Assembly: GCF_025215495.1 (NCBI RefSeq)
Contig: NZ_CP104302.1
Span: 372,001 to 436,000, forward strand
Direction of reading: 5' to 3'
DNA from: Mycolicibacterium brumae
Lineage (GTDB): Bacteria > Actinomycetota > Actinomycetes > Mycobacteriales > Mycobacteriaceae
Length of the DNA: 64,000 nucleotides
Part shown: piece by piece, positions 10,328 to 19,006 of the stretch
Numbering within the stretch: position 1 is the first letter of the stretch
Layout of the letters: each line of letters begins with the position of its first letter
Notes under the pieces: generated by a model
What the model was told of the DNA's origin: nothing
Database searches by the model: none
The model's input: only the letters and a program-made list of their open reading frames with translations
Translations under genes and position numbers: made by a program

Positions 10328-11253
10328 CCGGCGCCGCCCAGGAACACCCAGCCGACGGCCGTCGCGCAGCACACCGCCACCGCGAAGGTCGCGGGAGCGA
10401 ACCGCACCGCGAACGCGCGGCCGAACATGCCGGCCTGCATGGCGATCAGTTTCAGGTCGACGGCCGGGCCCACCACCAGGAACACCAGTCGCGGCAGCAG
10501 CGGCAGCACGGTCAGGCTGGCGGCGACGAACGCGTCGGCCTCCGAGCACAGCGACAGCAACACCGCCAGCACCGCCATGGTGAGGATGCCCAACGCCAAC
10601 TGGCCTGCCAGATGCTCGAACATCCACGGCGGGACCAGCACATGCAGCGCAGCGGCCGCCAGCGCGCCGACCACCAGGTAGGACGCGGCCTGCAGAAAAT
10701 CATGACGCGCCGCCTCGCTGAACCGTGTCCGGCGAGAGTCACTGTCGGAGAAGGCCATTGGAAGCCTCCGGCTGACCCATCGGCCGCGCCCCCAGCGCGC
10801 CCAGGCGGCGCCCATCGCGAGCGCGGTCAGCAGCGACGCCGTGAACCGCGCGCCCACCATCTCCGGGGCGCCCGGAAACGCCACCGCGGTGGACACCAGC
10901 ACGACGGGGTTGATCGCGGGCGCCGCGAGCATAAAGGTCAGCGCGGCGGCGCCGTTGGAGCCGTCACCGTAGAGGCGGCGGGCGATCGGGACCGATCCGC
11001 ATTCGCAGCCGGGCAGCGCCGCGCCGCTGACGCCGGCGACCAGCACCGCCGGCCCGGTGCGGCGAGGCAACCGGCGGGCCAGCACCGCGGGGGTGACGAA
11101 GGTGGCGACCAGGCCGCTGATCACCACGCCGAGGGCCAGGAACGGCAGCGCCTGCACGAAGATCGCGACGAACACCGTTGCGGCGGTGGCCAATCGGTCG
11201 TGGTCGAGAACCAGATTGCGCAGCGGGACCGAGGCGGCGGCGCAGATGAGCAT
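10324..11253 (-). CDS. YraQ/UPF0718 (DUF318) family permease
   Basis: 309 residues with about eight membrane helices. The family pattern is visible: the GALPGCECGSVPIARRL motif with paired cysteines after helix 3, and a second half with LLSLCSEADAFVAASL that mirrors it. It is the likely channel component with the TIGR03943 protein directly downstream. The ATG at 11253 lies exactly next to the point at which the truncated P-type ATPase on the other strand becomes recognisable (11254). The promoter, if any, must therefore lie inside that remnant. Confidence 0.85.
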   Translation of the reverse strand: MLICAAASVPLRNLVLDHDRLATAATVFVAIFVQALPFLALGVVISGLVATFVTPAVLARRLPRRTGPAVLVAGVSGAALPGCECGSVPIARRLYGDGSNGAAALTFMLAAPAINPVVLVSTAVAFPGAPEMVGARFTASLLTALAMGAAWARWGRGRWVSRRLPMAFSDSDSRRTRFSEAARHDFLQAASYLVVGALAAAALHVLVPPWMFEHLAGQLALGILTMAVLAVLLSLCSEADAFVAASLTVLPLLPRLVFLVVGPAVDLKLIAMQAGMFGRAFAVRFAPATFAVAVCCATAVGWVFLGGAG

Positions 11254-11982
11254 GGGCCCCTGTTGCTCGGCAGCCCGTCGCTGCTGCGTCAGGAGAAGGT
11301 GCGGGTCAGCAAGAAGGCGGCCGACTGGGTGGACACCCTGCGACGCCAGGCCGAGACACCGCTGCTGCTGGCCGTCGACGGCAAGCTCGTCGGCCTGATC
11401 AGCCTGCGCGACTCGGTTCGGCCCGAGGCCGCCGACGTGTTGGACCGGTTGCGCGTCGGCGGTGTCCGCCGGATCGTCATGCTCACCGGAGACCACCCGG
11501 ACGCGGCCGCCGCGGTCGCCGACGAACTGGACATCACCGAATGGCGCGCCGAAGTGCTGCCCGAGGACAAGCTGGACGTGGTGCGCGCGTTGCGCGACGA
11601 GGGCCACACCGTGGCCATGATCGGCGACGGCGTCAATGACGCGCCGGCGCTGGCCGAGGCCGACATCGGCATCGCGATGGGGCTCGGCGGCACCGACGTC
11701 GCGGTGGAGACCGCCGACGTCGCGCTGGCCAGCGACGACCTGCGCCGGTTGCTCGACGTGCGAGATCTCGGCGTCCGCGCAGTCGAGGTGATCCGGCAGA
11801 ACTACGCGATGTCCATCGCGGTCAACGCGGTCGGGCTGGCGATTGGGGCCGGCGGCGCGCTGTCGCCGGTGCTGGCCGCCGTGCTGCACAATGCGTCGTC
11901 GGTCGCCGTGGTGCTCAATAGCTCCCGGCTGATCCGCTACCAGGACGTCGAGCGCTCAGCGCAGCTGCAGGCCCGCCCATAG
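11254..11982 (+). pseudogene. 5'-truncated P1B-type metal ATPase (CtpC/CtpG-like), C-terminal third only
   Basis: About 242 codons align with the end of a P1B ATPase: the late nucleotide-binding domain, MLTGDHPDAA, the hinge GDGVNDAPAL, and the last helices (NYAMSIAVNAVGLAIGAGGALSPVLAAVLHN in outline). Everything upstream is missing: metal-binding region, CPx helix, actuator domain and the DKTGT phosphorylation site. Recognisable sequence begins at 11254, with no in-frame ATG or ribosome site there. It cannot pump. The closest memory match is CtpC, a Mn/Zn exporter. Its 3' end overlaps the convergent ArsB-like gene by 27 bp. Confidence 0.85.
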
Positions 11983-13188
11983 CGCGAGGACGGCAAGCGT
12001 CAGCGTCACCGGCACGGTCAGCGCGCCGAGCAGGCTGAACTCCCGCGCGCTGGTCGGCTGACCGCCCAGCTGCAGCACGTGACGCCACAGCAGATTGGCC
12101 AGCGAGCCGAGGTAGGCCAGGTTCGGGCCGATGTTCAGCCCGATCAGCGCGGCCAGCACCGGCCCGGGGCCCGCGCCGGCCAGCAGCGGCAGCAGCACCA
12201 GCGTGGCCGGCAGATTGTTGACCATATTCGCCAGCACCGCCGCGATCAGCGCGATCAGCAGCAGGGCGCCCAGCCCGTCGCCGTCGGGCAGCAGTTGCCG
12301 CATCCGATCGGCCAGGCCGGCGTCCATCACGGCCTGCACCACGACCGCCAGCGCCAGCACGAACACGCAGAGCGGCAGGTGCGCGGCCCCGATCAGCCCG
12401 CGCACCGTGCTGCGGCCCCGGGCCAGCGCATGCGCGCCGAGCACCAGCACGCCGGCCAGCGCCGCCCAGGCCGGCTCGATCCCGAACCCGGAGGTCACCG
12501 CGAACCCGATCAGGGTCAGCGCCAGCACGACGACCACCAGGCGCGGCAGTGGCGCGGCCTGCGGCAGGGCTTCCGGGTGCGGCGTCGGGCGCAGATCGCG
12601 GCGAAACACCAGACGTAGCAACAGGAACTCGGCGGCCACGGCGATCAGCCACGGACCCGCCATCAGCGCGGTGAAACCCAGGAACGAGACCCCGGCCACC
12701 GAGAACGCCAGCAGGTTGGTCAGATTCGACACCGGCAGGAGCAGCGACGCCGAATTGGCCAGGTGCGCGGTGGCATACGCGTGTGGTCGCGCGCGAATCC
12801 CGGCGGCCGCCGCGGTGGCGAGCACCACCGGAGTGAGCAGCACCACCGTGGTGTCCAGCGACAGCACCGCGGTGGTGGCGGCGCCGAGCAGAAAGACCTT
12901 GCGCAGCAGCGAGGTTGGGCTTCCGTCGGCGGCGCGGGCCAGCATCGCGCCGAAGGTTTGGAACAGACCTTCGTCGGCGCACAATCGGGCCAGCACCAGA
13001 ACCGCGGCCAGAAACGCCACCACCGGCGCCAGCCGCGCCATCTCTTCCACGGCGTGGTCGGGGGTGACCGCTCCGGTGGCCACCAGCAGCCCGGCCGCGG
13101 GCACCGCCACCAGGGCTTCCGGCCAGCGTTCGGGCGCCGCGATGGCGAACACCAGCACGACGGCCAGCAGAATCAACGGCAGCGTCAT
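11956..13188 (-). CDS. ArsB/SLC13-type anion transporter
   Basis: 410 residues, strongly hydrophobic, with about 10-11 helices. The duplicated ion-transporter fold is suggested by helix-breaking segments LSLDTTVVLLTPVV in the first half and MVNNLPATLVLLPLL with NIGPNLAYLGS in the second, typical of ArsB and related carriers. Arsenite export is a possible role, but no arsR or arsC is adjacent. It follows an MBL hydrolase after 9 bp, as Rv3577-Rv3578 (arsB2) do in M. tuberculosis. Substrate is uncertain. Confidence 0.8.
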   Translation of the reverse strand: MTLPLILLAVVLVFAIAAPERWPEALVAVPAAGLLVATGAVTPDHAVEEMARLAPVVAFLAAVLVLARLCADEGLFQTFGAMLARAADGSPTSLLRKVFLLGAATTAVLSLDTTVVLLTPVVLATAAAAGIRARPHAYATAHLANSASLLLPVSNLTNLLAFSVAGVSFLGFTALMAGPWLIAVAAEFLLLRLVFRRDLRPTPHPEALPQAAPLPRLVVVVLALTLIGFAVTSGFGIEPAWAALAGVLVLGAHALARGRSTVRGLIGAAHLPLCVFVLALAVVVQAVMDAGLADRMRQLLPDGDGLGALLLIALIAAVLANMVNNLPATLVLLPLLAGAGPGPVLAALIGLNIGPNLAYLGSLANLLWRHVLQLGGQPTSAREFSLLGALTVPVTLTLAVLALWAGLQLR

Positions 13189-13197
13189 GGCGGACCG

Positions 13198-14118
13198 TCA
13201 GGCCCAGGGGTCTTCGCGACGCCACACCGTCGGCAAACGCAGCGACACCCCGTCGGCGGCCGCCAACTCGCCGAGCACCCGCAGTGTGACGTCCAGGTCG
13301 TCGCCGGCGTACGGCAGCGCCTTGAGCGGCTGGTGCAGCGGGCGGAAGAAATCGTCCCAGTGGATCCCGACGACGGTCTGCGCGCCCACCGTCCGAACCG
13401 TCTCGTCCCAGTACTGCCGGATGTAGGACTCCGGCTGCAGCCCCAGCTGGCCCAGGCCAAGGTAGGCGACCTCGGCCCGCTGACCGCTCAGCGCCCCGGC
13501 CACGAATCCGGCGCTGCCCTGAATCAACACCCGCCGCCCGGACGGACGGTGCTGAATCAGCGTCGACCAGGTGTCCCCGCAGCGGTAGGCGGTAACCCGC
13601 TTCGGCGGCCGCACCGGCTCGGTGATCACACCCGGATAGCGGTCCGGCGGGCAGTGGTGCGAACCGACCAGGGTGACCTCGAACGACCCCAGGGTGATGG
13701 GCTCGCCGGGAGTGGCGACGACGATTCGGTCCTCCGGCAGGCCGTGGCCGCGGCCGATCCAGGCCGCGGACTCACCGCCGACGAGCAGCGCCCCGGTGCG
13801 CTCGGCGACCACGGCGCTGTCCAGCGCGTGGTCGTAGTGGGTGTGCGTCGGCAGCACCGCGGCCAGCTCACGCACGCCGGCGCGGGCCAGGCAGCCCTCG
13901 ATCCGCGGCAGTGACGGCGCGATGCGGGCCACCGCGACCGAGCGCAGCGCGGGCCGGGAGAAGAACCCGTCGGTCATGATGGCGGTGTCGCCGTCGTCGA
14001 GCAGGATGGTGGACACGCCCAGCCAGGTCAGCGCCAGCGGCGACTCGGCGTGCGGGGCCGGGACAGTGAACATCCCGGTGTGGCGGGCCAGGTCGGGGCG
14101 GCCCGGTTTGAGGCGCAT
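13198..14118 (-). CDS. MBL-fold metal-dependent hydrolase (Rv3577-like)
   Basis: 306 residues from an ATG whose first base pairs with the pxpA stop (ATGA overlap). The metallo-beta-lactamase motif HxHxDH is THTHYDH with His92, His94, Asp96 and His97. Later ligands are likely in VGSHHCPPD and GIHWDDFF. UlaG/NAPE-PLD-like members act on phosphoesters or lactones, but the substrate here is unknown. It is the middle gene of a pxpA-MBL-arsB-like minus-strand run. Confidence 0.85.
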   Translation of the reverse strand: MRLKPGRPDLARHTGMFTVPAPHAESPLALTWLGVSTILLDDGDTAIMTDGFFSRPALRSVAVARIAPSLPRIEGCLARAGVRELAAVLPTHTHYDHALDSAVVAERTGALLVGGESAAWIGRGHGLPEDRIVVATPGEPITLGSFEVTLVGSHHCPPDRYPGVITEPVRPPKRVTAYRCGDTWSTLIQHRPSGRRVLIQGSAGFVAGALSGQRAEVAYLGLGQLGLQPESYIRQYWDETVRTVGAQTVVGIHWDDFFRPLHQPLKALPYAGDDLDVTLRVLGELAAADGVSLRLPTVWRREDPWA

Positions 14119-14888
14119 CAGGCGAAGGGTTGCAGATCGATGTGGTTGCGCCGCAACTGTTCCCACACCGCCGCGGCGATATGCGGCGCGCCGGGGGAGT
14201 CACCGTGCAGGCAGATGGAGTCGACGCGAACATCGACGATGGTTCCGTCGTCGGCCTGCACCACGCCCTCCTTGACCATCCGCACCGCGCGTTCGGCGAT
14301 GATCGCCGGCTCGTGCAGCACCGCGCCGGGCTCACGCCGCGGGGCCAGGGTGCCGTCGGCCTTGTAGGCGCGGTCGGCGAAAACCTCGGCGACGGTGCGC
14401 AATCCGACCATCTCGGCTTGCCGGAACAGTTCGGATCCGGGTTGTCCGAGCACTGGCAGGCCCGGGTCGACGGCCAGCACGGCGGCGGTGACCGCGCGGG
14501 CCTGCTGGGTGTGGCTGAACACCGTGTTGTACAGCGCGCCATGGGGTTTGACGTAGCTGACCCGGGTTCCGGCGACGGCGGCGACGGCCTGCAGCGCGCC
14601 GATCTGGTAGATGACGTCGGCGAACAGATCCTCGAAGGAAACGTCGATGAAGCGGCGGCCGAAGCCGTGCAGATCCCGGTAGCTGACCTGCGCGCCGACG
14701 TGGGCGCCGGCCTCGGCAGCCAATTTGCACACCTCGAGCAGACCGGCCGGGTCGCCGGCGTGGAAGCCGCACGCCAGGTTCGCGCTGGTGACCATGCCGA
14801 GCATTGCCTGGTCGTCGCCGATCCGCCAGATGCCGAAGCCCTCGCCGATGTCGGCGTTGAGGTCCACGGTCATGTTGTTGTCGCCCAT
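14118..14888 (-). CDS. pxpA: LamB/YcsF family protein, 5-oxoprolinase subunit A
   Basis: 256 residues (or 251 from the internal ATG at MTVDLN). Family signatures are DLNADIGEGFG near 9-19, ANLACGFHAGD, GAQVSYRDLHGFGRR, and VKPHGALYN. PxpA works with PxpB and PxpC to hydrolyse 5-oxoproline to glutamate using ATP, but pxpBC are not next to it here. One of three operator-like boxes lies 47 bp upstream of its start, so it may be zinc-regulated; that is inference. Confidence 0.9.
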   Translation of the reverse strand: MGDNNMTVDLNADIGEGFGIWRIGDDQAMLGMVTSANLACGFHAGDPAGLLEVCKLAAEAGAHVGAQVSYRDLHGFGRRFIDVSFEDLFADVIYQIGALQAVAAVAGTRVSYVKPHGALYNTVFSHTQQARAVTAAVLAVDPGLPVLGQPGSELFRQAEMVGLRTVAEVFADRAYKADGTLAPRREPGAVLHEPAIIAERAVRMVKEGVVQADDGTIVDVRVDSICLHGDSPGAPHIAAAVWEQLRRNHIDLQPFA

Positions 14889-14934
14889 GGCGTTCAGGGT
14901 AGGCGGGCGCGGTGGCCGCAGGCGTCGACGGGTC

Positions 14935-14956
14935 TAATGGCAACGATTATCAATAA
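14935..14956. promoter_or_regulatory. Operator-like box 1 (putative Zur site), upstream of pxpA
   Basis: The 22-mer TAATGGCAACGATTATCAATAA shares the pattern TAATGnnAACGATwAyCAwTAA with box 2, and partly with box 3, in the same intergenic region. AT-rich imperfect dyads with ATTATC/GATAAT halves are what Fur-family regulators (Zur, Fur) bind. Its distance from the pxpA ATG (about 47 bp) suits repression of that operon. Confidence 0.55.
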
Positions 14957-15062
14957 GGTCGGATTTTCGCTAGCATCGAACACATGCCTCGATCCTGGAC
15001 CGGGCGACGGTCATGACTGCCAAAACCGAGACCTCGTCACTGTTCGGCTACGTCGAGTCCCT

Positions 15063-15084
15063 TAATGAAAACGATAACCATTAA
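15063..15084. promoter_or_regulatory. Operator-like box 2 (putative Zur site), upstream of znuA
   Basis: The 22-mer begins TAATGAAAACGATAACCAT and ends TTAA. It shares AACGATAACCATTA exactly with box 3, starting 40 bp apart (about four helical turns). It lies about 50 bp upstream of the znuA start, where a repressor would occlude the promoter. A zinc importer as target makes Zur the natural candidate. Confidence 0.6.
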
Positions 15085-15102
15085 CAACTGGGCCGGAGGT
15101 GC

Positions 15103-15124
15103 GAACGTAAACGATAACCATTAT
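15103..15124. promoter_or_regulatory. Operator-like box 3 (putative Zur site), next to znuA start
   Basis: It contains AACGATAACCATTATCGTT when extended to 15128. That is a near-perfect dyad with 9-bp arms around one central base, the most symmetric of the three boxes. It lies 10-30 bp upstream of the znuA start codon, so bound repressor would block either transcription start or elongation. Confidence 0.6.
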
Positions 15125-15134
15125 CGTTACCGAC

Positions 15135-16115
15135 ATGCGCGCCATGAAGAACGCCCGGGTTGTCGGCTCGGCCCTGCTTGCAGTCCCTCTCGCCCTGGCC
15201 GGATGCGCTGGTCAGGACCGACCCGAGGCCACCACCGCGGATCCCGGGACCTGCCCGACCGAGCCGGTGTCCGTCGTCGTCAGCGTCGACCAGTGGGGCG
15301 ACATCGTCTCCCAACTCGGCGGGGCCTGCGCCACCGTCGACACTGTGGTCGCCAGCTCCAGCGTCGACCCGCACGACTTCGAACCGTCGCCCGCCGACGC
15401 GGTGAAGTTCGCCGGCGCGCAGTTGGTCGTGCTCAACGGCGGCCACTACGACGAGTGGGCCGCCAAGCTCGCGGCCGGCAGCGCCCCGGAGGCGCCCGTC
15501 GTCAGCGCCATTCAACCCAGCGACGACCACCACGACCATGACCACGCTGAGGGCGAGGGCCACGACCACGACCACGCCGCCGAGGGCAACGCGCACGTCT
15601 GGTACAGCCCAACCACTGTCGTCACCGTCGCCGACGCGGTGACCGCCGAGCTCAGCGAGATCGCCCCGGACGCTGCGGACTACTTCGCCGAGCGCCGTCA
15701 GGACTTCACCGAAGCCCTGACCCCCTACGACGACGCCATCGCCGCCATCAAGCAGGCCGCCGGCGGACGAAGCTACGCCGCCACCGAGTCGGTGTTCGAC
15801 CCGATGGCCGCCGAGCTGGGCCTGGCCGACCGCACCCCGGCCGGCTACGCCGCGTCGTCGGCCAACGAGACCGACCCGTCCCCGGCGGACCTGAACGCCT
15901 TCCTCAACCTGCTCGCCGACCGCGGCGTCGACGTGCTGATCTACAACAGTCAGACCGAGGGCTCCGCGCCGCTGCAACTGCGCGCCGCCGCCGAGCAGGC
16001 CGGCGTTCCGGTGGTCGAGGTCACCGAAACGGTCGCGCCGGAGGCCGAATCGTTCCAGGGTTGGCAGGTGGCTCAACTCAAAGCGCTCGCCGGGGCACTC
16101 GGTGTCCCAACCTGA
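15135..16115 (+). CDS. znuA: Zinc ABC transporter substrate-binding lipoprotein (ZnuA-like)
   Basis: 326 residues. The signal peptide ends in lipobox LAGC with Cys24, anchoring it to the membrane. The cluster A-I binding fold is indicated by DPHDFEPSPADAVKFAGAQLVVLNGG, whose His is a metal ligand. The His/Asp-rich loop at about 134-153 (HHDHDH and HDHDH) is typical of zinc-specific members. HVWYSP supplies a second ligand and ETVAPEAESF is near the C-terminus. It delivers Zn(II) to the ZnuB-ZnuC importer. The ABC ATPase gene overlaps its end by 14 bp. Confidence 0.92.
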   Translation: MRAMKNARVVGSALLAVPLALAGCAGQDRPEATTADPGTCPTEPVSVVVSVDQWGDIVSQLGGACATVDTVVASSSVDPHDFEPSPADAVKFAGAQLVVLNGGHYDEWAAKLAAGSAPEAPVVSAIQPSDDHHDHDHAEGEGHDHDHAAEGNAHVWYSPTTVVTVADAVTAELSEIAPDAADYFAERRQDFTEALTPYDDAIAAIKQAAGGRSYAATESVFDPMAAELGLADRTPAGYAASSANETDPSPADLNAFLNLLADRGVDVLIYNSQTEGSAPLQLRAAAEQAGVPVVEVTETVAPEAESFQGWQVAQLKALAGALGVPT

Positions 16116-16893
16116 CCAAATCTCTGAACCGGCACTGGAGTTCGATGACGTCTCGGTGGTTCGCGGCGGCCGACTGATCTGGTCCGAAGGCACCTTCGAG
16201 GTCCCCGCAGGCGGTATCACCGCGCTGATCGGCTCCAACGGTTCCGGCAAAACGACGCTGCTGCAGGTGGTGCTCGGCCTGCTACCCGCCGCCTCGGGCA
16301 GGGTGCGGGTTCTCGGCCGGGCCCCCGGCTCCGGCGGGGTGCAAAGCGAAATCGGTTACGTGCCACAGAACTACGCGGCCACCGCCGGAAACGCGATCCG
16401 GGCCTACGACGCCGTCATGCTCGGGCTGGTCGGCAACAAGTGGGGCTTCGCGCGGCCCAGCGCCGAGCAGCGTGACTGGGTCGCCCAGGTCCTCGACGCC
16501 GTCGGCGCCGGCGAGTTCGCGCAGCGTCGGCTGTCCCAACTTTCGGGCGGCCAGCGGCAGCGCGTCGCGATCGCCGAGGCCCTGGTGTCCAAACCGCGGC
16601 TGCTGATCCTCGACGAACCGCTGACCGCGATCGACCTGCGCACCCAGGGTGAGATCGTCAAACTGCTGGCCCGGGTCCGCGACGAATTCGCCGTCACCGT
16701 GCTGGTGGTGGCCCACGACCTGAATCCGCTGCTGGGCATCCTCGACAACGCCATCTACCTGCTCGACGGGCACGCGCACTTCGACACCATGGACGAAGTG
16801 GTCGATGACGAGCTGCTCAGCCATCTCTACGGGACCGAGGTCCAGGTGGTGCACACCCCGCAGGGCGAGCTGTACATGCGGGGCATCCGATGA
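16102..16893 (+). CDS. znuC: Zinc ABC transporter ATP-binding protein
   Basis: 263 residues from GTG at 16102. Walker A GSNGSGKT is at 44-51, the Q-loop is in GYVPQNY, signature LSGGQ is at 147-151, Walker B is LLILDEP, and the switch His is in VVAHDLNP. It powers metal import together with the adjacent permease. It overlaps znuA by 14 bp and the permease by 4 bp, so the three genes form one operon. Confidence 0.92.
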   Translation: MSQPDQISEPALEFDDVSVVRGGRLIWSEGTFEVPAGGITALIGSNGSGKTTLLQVVLGLLPAASGRVRVLGRAPGSGGVQSEIGYVPQNYAATAGNAIRAYDAVMLGLVGNKWGFARPSAEQRDWVAQVLDAVGAGEFAQRRLSQLSGGQRQRVAIAEALVSKPRLLILDEPLTAIDLRTQGEIVKLLARVRDEFAVTVLVVAHDLNPLLGILDNAIYLLDGHAHFDTMDEVVDDELLSHLYGTEVQVVHTPQGELYMRGIR

Positions 16894-17747
16894 CGACGAC
16901 CATCCTGGCGGTCGGATACCAGCAGAATTGGTGGGACATCCTGACGTCGTCGTTCATGCGCAACGCGCTGATCGGCGGCACCCTGGTCGCGCTGGCGGCC
17001 GGACTGATCGGCTACTTCATCGTCATCCGCTCCAGCGCGTTCGCAGCGCACGCGCTGGCGCACATCGGGTTTCCGGGCGCCACCGGCGCGGTGCTGGTCG
17101 GACTGCCGGTCGGGGTGGGGCTGACGGTGTTCTGCGTCGGCGGGGCGCTGGCCATCGGCGCGCTCGGCAAACGCGCCGAGGAACGCGAGGTCGCCACCGG
17201 CACCGTGCTGGCCGTCGCGATGGGCGTCGGCCTGCTGTTCAGCTCGATGGCCACCAAGAGCAGCTCCACCGTCACCAACGTGCTGTTCGGCAACCTGCTC
17301 GCGGTGACCGGCGACCAGCTCGTCGGGTTCGCCGGCGGGGTCGCGGCGCTGGCCGCGGTCATCGCGGTGGTGTACCGGCCATTGCTGTTCGCCTCGGTCA
17401 ACCCGGCCGTCGCGGAAGCCAAGGGCGTCCCGGTGCGGGCCCTGTCGGTGGTCTTCATGGTGCTGCTGGGCGTCGCGGTGGCGATGGCCGTGCAGGCCGT
17501 CGGGATGCTGCTGCTGTTCGCCCTGGTCGTCACCCCGGCGGCGACGGCGATCATGCTGACCGCGCGGCCACCGGCGGCGATGGCGGTGTCCGCGGTGCTG
17601 TCGGTGTGCGCCGTTTGGGCCGGCCTGGTGATCTCGGCGATGTTCAATATGCCGCCGAGCTTCCCGATCGTGGCCATCGTCGGCGCCATCTGGCTGCTGG
17701 TCTGGCTGGCGGCCGAGCGTCGCCACCGCGCCCCGGCCGCCGCGTGA
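16890..17747 (+). CDS. znuB: Zinc ABC transporter permease
   Basis: 285 residues with about eight to nine helices of the ABC-3 family: SSFMRNALIGGTLVALAAG, then SSAFAAHALAHIGFPGATGA, and VNPAVAEAKGVPVRALS as the cytoplasmic coupling segment. It forms the channel of the importer. The ATG overlaps the znuC TGA by 4 bp. The operon appears to end here; the LacI gene starts 42 bp later. Confidence 0.92.
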   Translation: MTTTILAVGYQQNWWDILTSSFMRNALIGGTLVALAAGLIGYFIVIRSSAFAAHALAHIGFPGATGAVLVGLPVGVGLTVFCVGGALAIGALGKRAEEREVATGTVLAVAMGVGLLFSSMATKSSSTVTNVLFGNLLAVTGDQLVGFAGGVAALAAVIAVVYRPLLFASVNPAVAEAKGVPVRALSVVFMVLLGVAVAMAVQAVGMLLLFALVVTPAATAIMLTARPPAAMAVSAVLSVCAVWAGLVISAMFNMPPSFPIVAIVGAIWLLVWLAAERRHRAPAAA

Positions 17748-17789
17748 TTCACCGGGCAGAGCGGGTCGGGCAGCGGTTACCGTGAACGC

Positions 17790-18884
17790 ATGCCTCGAAG
17801 CCCGCTCCCGCGCCGACGCGCGACGCTGGCATCGCTGGCTGCCGAGCTGAATGTCTCCCGGACCACCATCTCCAACGCCTACAACCGGCCCGACCAGTTG
17901 TCTGCGGAGCTGCGGGACCGGGTGCTGGCGGCGGCCAAGCGGCTCGGCTACACCGGGCCCGACCCGGTCGCCCGGTCGCTGCGCACCCGGCGCGCCGGCG
18001 CTGTCGGCCTGGTCATCACCGAGCCGCTGACCTACGCGTTCTCCGATCCGGCGGCGCTGGAGTTCGTCGCCGGGCTGGCCGAGACCTGCGAGGAGGTCGG
18101 CCAGGGACTGCTATTGGTGGCCGTCGGCCCGGACCCCGGCGGCCGCGGCGTCGAGGCGGTGAACTCGGCCGGGGTCGACGGGTTCGCGGTGTACGCCCCG
18201 GCCGCCGACGACCCGTGCCTGCTCGCGGCGATCGACCGCCGCCTTCCGGTGGTGGTGGTCGACCAGCCGCGCGATCTGCCCGGGGTCTCCTGGGTCGGCA
18301 TCGACGACTACCGGGCGATGCGCGAACTCGCCGAACACGTCGTCGGCCTCGGCCACACCGACATCGCCGTCATCTCGATGCGGCTGGGGGACCGGTCCTG
18401 CGATTGCCCGGCGCAGTTGGTTGCCGAGGATCGGCTGCGCGCCACCGAGTTCCACGGCCAAGCAGACCGGATCTCGGCGGTGCGCGACGCGATGGCCGAC
18501 GCCGGGCTGGACCCGTCGGGCCTGGTGATGGTGGAGGCCTGCCGTCACGTCGCCGAGTCGGCCGCCGCGGCTGCCGAGATCGCGCTGCGCGCCAACCCGC
18601 GGGTCACCGCCATCATGTGCACCGCCGACGTGCTGGCCATCTGGGTGATGGATTTCCTGCGTGGGCGCGGGATCTACGTTCCCGGCCAGATGACCATCAC
18701 CGGGTTCGACGGGATCCCCGAGGCCCGCAATCGCGGCCTGACCACCGTCGCGCAACCGAATCTGGAGAAGGGCCGCCGCGCGGGCGAACTGCTGCACCAT
18801 CCGCCGCGGTCCGGGCAGCCGGTCATCGAGGTGCTGCCGACGGAGCTGATCCGCGGCCGCACCTCCGGGCCCCCGACGGGGTGA
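17790..18884 (+). CDS. LacI-family transcriptional regulator (Rv3575c-like)
   Basis: 364 residues. The N-terminal helix-turn-helix and hinge lie in residues 10-66 (TLASLAAELNVSRTTISNAYNRP, then DPVARSLRT). The periplasmic-binding-like effector domain follows, ending with TITGFDGIPEARNRGLTTVAQPN. An insertion with three cysteines (SCDCPAQ and ACRHV) is notable. The ligand is unknown. Rv3575c holds the same position in M. tuberculosis. A shared regulation with znuABC is not indicated. Confidence 0.88.
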   Translation: MPRSPLPRRRATLASLAAELNVSRTTISNAYNRPDQLSAELRDRVLAAAKRLGYTGPDPVARSLRTRRAGAVGLVITEPLTYAFSDPAALEFVAGLAETCEEVGQGLLLVAVGPDPGGRGVEAVNSAGVDGFAVYAPAADDPCLLAAIDRRLPVVVVDQPRDLPGVSWVGIDDYRAMRELAEHVVGLGHTDIAVISMRLGDRSCDCPAQLVAEDRLRATEFHGQADRISAVRDAMADAGLDPSGLVMVEACRHVAESAAAAAEIALRANPRVTAIMCTADVLAIWVMDFLRGRGIYVPGQMTITGFDGIPEARNRGLTTVAQPNLEKGRRAGELLHHPPRSGQPVIEVLPTELIRGRTSGPPTG

Positions 18885-19006
18885 CCGAGGTGATTCCTGC
18901 CCGGCTGACCGGCTTCCATCCTCCGTTCGGGGGTCCTCGTACTGCCCCTTGAGCTGGTGTTTTCCCGCTGATCAGACTTGTCGGACCTCGGGTATAGCGT
19001 GAGGTC

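Noticed and set aside
10612..11253. An N-terminal extension of the truncated ATPase in the same frame
   Set aside because: The translated sequence upstream of 11254 is His/Arg-rich antisense of the permease gene, with no ATPase features.
15013..15084. A 23-codon open frame starting MTAKTETSS between the operator boxes
   Set aside because: Its last codons coincide with operator box 2, it has no convincing ribosome site, and it resembles nothing I know; a leader peptide is possible but unsupported.
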